A DNA stretch of 64,000 nucleotides from Sphingobacterium faecale (GTDB taxonomy: Bacteria; Bacteroidota; Bacteroidia; Sphingobacteriales; Sphingobacteriaceae): NCBI RefSeq assembly GCF_016746095.1, contig NZ_JAERTY010000002.1, forward strand, positions 62,001-126,000. The letters run 5' to 3'. Numbering within the stretch: position 1 is the stretch's first letter; every line of letters begins with the position of its first letter. This document shows, one piece after another, positions 60,763-64,000 of the stretch. Under the pieces are notes generated by a model. That model saw only the letters and a program-made list of their open reading frames with translations, searched no databases and had not been told where the DNA came from. The position numbers and the translations under genes are program-made.

Positions 60763-60782
60763 TTTTTACTCTTTAAAGAGGT

Positions 60783-62795
60783 CTAAGCCTCGTTATCATT
60801 TATTAATTCAATCAATTGTGCAATCGACGGTTGAGGAAGACTACAGGTCTTGTTCCGACAAAGGTATGCTTTTGATTCCACTTCTCCTTTATTAACTAAC
60901 AAAGGAAGTGTGGAATTTGTTCCTCCCAACATGATTTTGTTGGGGATATATAGTTTCTGTTCCAGTTGACTGCGCCATTCTGTGGCACTTTGCCCGGTTA
61001 TAGCAATTTCATTAACTCCAAAGTGTAAGTCCAGTAATTGGGTGGCCCAGTTGGAATAAGCGGATCCGTAGCTGGCAATGTGTGGGTACACGTTTGCGAA
61101 CACCTGATCCGCTATCGCTATAAAACCATCGTCGTCAAATAAAAGTCCAAGTTTATAGAGTTGGCGTACGATACTAGAGGCAGATCCTGGAATGACATTG
61201 TCCATAATTTCGCTTTTCCGAGCGATGAGTTCTTCACCATTATTGGCTGTATAATAGAATGTAGCGGTCTCTCTATCATAAAACAGGGTAATAGCACGGT
61301 CGGCCAGTTTTTTTGCTTTATATAACCAGATTTCTTCGAAGGTTGCTTCGTATAGTGCGATATAGGCTTCTATGGTGAAAGCATAATCGTCCAAAAAACC
61401 ATCGATGCTTCTGTTGTGGTCTTTGGGCTGGTGCAATAAATAACCTTCCACAGTACAATCCATAGCTAAAAAGTGTGCTATACCTATCGCTGTAGATAGA
61501 TACTCCGGATCAGCGAAAGTACGATATGCATCTACGAGTCCTTTTGCTAATAGGGCATTCCAGCCCGTAAGTTGTTTGTTATCCAATCCTGGGCGAACTC
61601 TTGTGGCACGGTACTGAAGCAGCTTCGATTTGATTTCTGTTAAATACGCTGCCCAATCATCTGCAGTAAAGCCGGCCTCCTCAATGAGATGGTTATTCTT
61701 ACTATTTACAAATGGGATGTTGGTCTGCTCTTCACTCCAATTGCCCTCATCGGTGATATTGAAGTAGTTGCGTGCGATTTCGGCATCAGCGCCTAATATG
61801 TCAAATTCTTTGTGCTGAAACGTGTAAAATTTTCCTTCTATACCTTCGCTGTCTGCATCCAATGCACTGTAGAAACCTCCATTTGGAGCTTTCATCTCCC
61901 GTATAGCCCAAGCGATTGTTTCTTGTACTACCCGTTTGTATTGTGGGGTGGGACTCTGTTGGTATGCTTCACTGTATAAGGAAATTAACTGTCCGTTGTC
62001 GTATAACATTTTTTCGAAATGAGGTACATGCCAACGTTCATCAACAGCGTATCGGCAAAAGCCTCCTCCGATATGATCGTATATTCCTCCGTTGGCAATT
62101 TGCTCTAGGGTAAAGTGTACATGAGATAGTATCTCTGGGTCTTTTGCTAGTGTGGCATAACGTAAGAGAAAGATCCAGTTATTGGGTAACGGGAATTTTG
62201 GTGCTCTGCGGTAGCCTCCATCCCGGTAATCAAAATGTTCTTTCCATGGTAGGACGACTGTTTTAAGGTCTTTTAGACTATATTGTTCGGGGATCTGTGC
62301 TATAGGCAGCTGTTCGGCCTGCTGTATACCTGCGGTCAATTTGCTCGCATAATCTAGAGCGACCTCGGGTGTTTCTTCCCACATCTGCGCAATTTGTAAT
62401 AAAATATGCTGCCAATCCTGGGGTTTGAAATAGGTGCCTCCATAAATGGGACGACCATCGGGAAGGCAGATTACATTTAGAGGCCATCCTCCGGATTTTG
62501 TCATTAATTGTACTGCGATCATATAGATCTGATCAATGTCCGGTCGCTCTTCGCGATCTATTTTTATGGAAACGTAAAATTTGTTCATGGTTTGTGCAAT
62601 AGCTTCATTTTCGAAGCTTTCGCGTTCCATAACGTGGCACCAGTGACAGGCAGAATAACCAATACTGATGACGATCAACTTATTTTCCTGCTTTGCTTTA
62701 GCGAGTGCTTCCTCACCCCATGGCATCCATTGTACGGGGTTGTTCATGTGTTGTTTGAGGTAGGGGGAAGTTTCGTTCTGAAGTTTGTTTGCCAT
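60783..62795 (-). CDS. Thioredoxin-domain protein of the YyaL/DUF255 (spermatogenesis-associated 20) family
   Basis: The protein is 670 aa from the ATG at 62795. Its N-terminal thioredoxin-like domain reads [17 protein letters not shown], then [14 protein letters not shown] (CHWC active site) and [15 protein letters not shown]. The rest is a six-hairpin-like alpha/alpha barrel ([29 protein letters not shown], split). The family is conserved from bacteria to humans and its role is poorly known. The longer frame begins at 62810, but a -7-like TACCTTCG lies just before 62795. Confidence 0.85.
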   Translation of the reverse strand: MANKLQNETSPYLKQHMNNPVQWMPWGEEALAKAKQENKLIVISIGYSACHWCHVMERESFENEAIAQTMNKFYVSIKIDREERPDIDQIYMIAVQLMTKSGGWPLNVICLPDGRPIYGGTYFKPQDWQHILLQIAQMWEETPEVALDYASKLTAGIQQAEQLPIAQIPEQYSLKDLKTVVLPWKEHFDYRDGGYRRAPKFPLPNNWIFLLRYATLAKDPEILSHVHFTLEQIANGGIYDHIGGGFCRYAVDERWHVPHFEKMLYDNGQLISLYSEAYQQSPTPQYKRVVQETIAWAIREMKAPNGGFYSALDADSEGIEGKFYTFQHKEFDILGADAEIARNYFNITDEGNWSEEQTNIPFVNSKNNHLIEEAGFTADDWAAYLTEIKSKLLQYRATRVRPGLDNKQLTGWNALLAKGLVDAYRTFADPEYLSTAIGIAHFLAMDCTVEGYLLHQPKDHNRSIDGFLDDYAFTIEAYIALYEATFEEIWLYKAKKLADRAITLFYDRETATFYYTANNGEELIARKSEIMDNVIPGSASSIVRQLYKLGLLFDDDGFIAIADQVFANVYPHIASYGSAYSNWATQLLDLHFGVNEIAITGQSATEWRSQLEQKLYIPNKIMLGGTNSTLPLLVNKGEVESKAYLCRNKTCSLPQPSIAQLIELINDNEA

Positions 62796-62960
62796 ATAAC
62801 GAAGGTACACAAAAGTTGGTTAGCCGTAGCTTGCATTACTTTAATATTTTGCTGTTAATGCGGTAAATAAAATTTCATTTAGATTGGTTTTATTGTTGTT
62901 TAGTGATAATTGATCTTTAGAAGCGATGCTTTTTTCTACTGATCCTCCTATTTTACGAAC

Positions 62961-63016
62961 TTGCCTAAGCATTTTTCTAAACTTGCCTAAGCAAGTTTAG
63001 AAAAATGCTTAGGCAA
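62961..63016. repeat. Long perfect inverted repeat, 26-base arms
   Basis: Arms at 62961-62986 and 62991-63016 are exact reverse complements around a 4-base CTAA loop. The motif TTGCCTAAGCA occurs twice directly (62961, 62983) and once inverted (63006). Its symmetry exceeds what a simple terminator needs and there is no flanking T-run. Confidence 0.85.
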
Positions 63017-63021
63017 AATTT

Positions 63022-63041
63022 AAAATGACCGCGGTCATTTT
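63022..63041. repeat. 20-base perfect palindrome
   Basis: AAAATGACCGCGGTCATTTT is identical on both strands, five bases after the long hairpin, without a loop. It resembles a dimeric-protein binding site or the conserved end of a repeat unit. Confidence 0.8.
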
Positions 63042-63190
63042 GAAGAAAAAGTAGTGGATTTTATTTCTTTAAAGGGATGTGTGTCGTAGGAGCTCCATAT
63101 AGCGGCTACAATCCATTTGTTTTTCACATGGTACAAAGAGTTGTATTTCATGGATGATGCCTTGTTAACTTTTGGTTAATAGCGGAGCGG

Positions 63191-63685
63191 TTATTCTGTT
63201 ATTGTTTGCATGAGCGTACCGGTTCCTCCGGACAAGCTCGCAAAATCGATCCCATCCTCTAGGTTGATAACAGCGCAATGGGATGTTTTTAGCTCTATGT
63301 AACTATTGCAAATATAGTTTGTCAGATCAGACAAACCGGGGTTGTGGCCAAATACCACGAGTGTATTGATATGGGCAGGTATCTGGTTGATAATATGAAG
63401 AATATCCAGATAATAGGCTTCATATATCGCTTTGGTCTGTAGGATGTTCTGTAAAGGGAACTCTAAGGAGGAGCAAAAGATATGTGCTGTCTGTATCGCT
63501 CTGTTGGCTGTAGATGAAAGTACAGCAGTATTATCATCTATTGTTATGACTTCTTTTAAGCTGTTGGCGATGTGTTGTGCCCTGACAGCACCTTTATCCA
63601 TTATATTCCGGTCAAAGTCTTTCTTGTCCCAAGTAGGAATTTCGGCTTTGGCATGACGGACAATAAAGAGTTTTTTGGCGGACAT
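63191..63685 (-). CDS. SixA-type histidine phosphatase
   Basis: The 164-aa protein has the phosphoglycerate-mutase-fold motif VRHAKAE (His about residue 11, the catalytic histidine), a second conserved region VLSSTANRAIQTA with the Arg, and VVFGHNPGLSDL with the second His. SixA dephosphorylates the histidine phosphotransfer domain of ArcB in E. coli. It probably acts on a phosphohistidine protein here; the partner is unknown. Ten bases separate it from the partial gene upstream. Confidence 0.88.
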   Translation of the reverse strand: MSAKKLFIVRHAKAEIPTWDKKDFDRNIMDKGAVRAQHIANSLKEVITIDDNTAVLSSTANRAIQTAHIFCSSLEFPLQNILQTKAIYEAYYLDILHIINQIPAHINTLVVFGHNPGLSDLTNYICNSYIELKTSHCAVINLEDGIDFASLSGGTGTLMQTITE

Positions 63686-63695
63686 TCGGCTAGTA

Positions 63696-64000
63696 TTATT
63701 TTAAGTAATTAAGCTTGGTTTTAAACCGTAAAAACCCATCCTTAAGGCGGTAGGTAGACCCCATCTCATCATAAATATTGGTTTCAAAATGTGCTTCTAT
63801 CCTTACCGAGTTGTCCGCTAAACTGTCAATGTTCACAATGTGGAAATAGGAATCGTCCTGTATGTTTTTGTTTAATTTGGAACGCAAGACAACGGATGAG
63901 GCTGGTACTGACGTGCTCCATCTTTTTATATGCTGTAGGGGGGCTAATTCTAGGCTAACGCCATACGTTGTGTTTTCAAGATCTCTATCGATAGCAAAGG
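63696..64000 (-). CDS. Partial gene, cut by the right edge, function unknown
   Basis: The minus-strand frame is open from the stop at 63696 to the window edge (101 codons), so its start lies beyond 64000. The visible C-terminal part shows SLELAPLQHIKRWSTSV and IRIEAHFET-like strands with aromatic residues, perhaps a beta-rich domain. I do not recognise it. It is likely upstream in the same operon as sixA. Confidence 0.6.
   Translation of the reverse strand, partial: FAIDRDLENTTYGVSLELAPLQHIKRWSTSVPASSVVLRSKLNKNIQDDSYFHIVNIDSLADNSVRIEAHFETNIYDEMGSTYRLKDGFLRFKTKLNYLK

Larger units (their letters stand above)
62811..63190. other. Gene-free stretch with long palindromes
   Basis: About 380 bases between two genes read from the minus strand. 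It holds a 56-base hairpin (62961-63016) and a 20-base palindrome (63022-63041), described separately. No coding frame is supportable. Confidence 0.7.

Overview
The window reads as chromosomal DNA from a member of the Bacteroidota, most likely Sphingobacteriaceae (Sphingobacterium/Pedobacter/Olivibacter type). Signs are the Bacteroidota-type promoter boxes (TAnnTTTG, with an upstream TTG), the near absence of Shine-Dalgarno sequences, secreted proteins ending in OmpA or porin-like barrels, a complete lipid A/Lpt repertoire, and proteins typical of the phylum (GH3-family enzyme, CHAT-TPR lipoprotein, GG-leader peptide, thioredoxin/DUF255 protein). The genus is an inference. I found no rRNA, tRNA, CRISPR array or intact insertion sequence.

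Layout. 1-11 kb: housekeeping genes (trmN6-like, metallophosphoesterase, fbp, MerR regulator, a tiny HExxH membrane protein, accD, the SRP RNA gene, dprA, rsmG, a glycosyltransferase, tgt, lptG, a DMT-type permease). 11-17 kb: a complete seven-gene mrpABCDEFG Na+/H+ antiporter operon on the minus strand. 17-27 kb: acs, a UbiA-like membrane protein, a hydroxyacid dehydrogenase, an FAD monooxygenase, rsmA, pdxA, cca, a pRiA4b ORF-3-like protein and miaA. 27.3-30.8 kb: an AT-rich accessory pocket between miaA and ilvE. It holds a start-less coding remnant, a TlpA-like thioredoxin lipoprotein/secreted protein, a 46-residue double-glycine-leader peptide gene (28738-28878) with its own promoter, a paired operator-like palindrome, and two secreted proteins of unknown function.

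30.8-40 kb: ilvE, then a cell-envelope cluster. It comprises an OmpA protein, a possible 39-residue membrane peptide, a PKD/beta-barrel protein in an operon with a TPR-CHAT protease-like protein, and, divergently, a sigma-70-type factor overlapping a membrane-anchored TPR protein. I regard this as the best candidate for a poorly described system. 40-50 kb: GH3-family enzyme, lptB, recJ, an MBL-fold hydrolase, a KhtTU-like K+/H+ antiporter pair, a MIP18-family Fe-S factor, a glycosyltransferase, a polyprenyl diphosphate synthase and a nitrilase-like amidase. 50-64 kb: MarR regulator, FMN glutamate-synthase-like protein, DUF2520 protein, a ccmF-ccmE pair whose CcmE has Cys where the haem-binding His normally sits, a dicarboxylate symporter, an LpxR-family protein, mnmD, a SlyD-like isomerase, a YyaL-like protein, a striking long palindrome, sixA, and a gene cut by the right edge.

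Several genes (trmN6, the HExxH protein, tgt, the polyprenyl synthase) have the -7 promoter box only 3-6 bases before the start codon, which predicts leaderless or nearly leaderless mRNAs. All functional calls rest on reading motifs and family memory; no database search was run.
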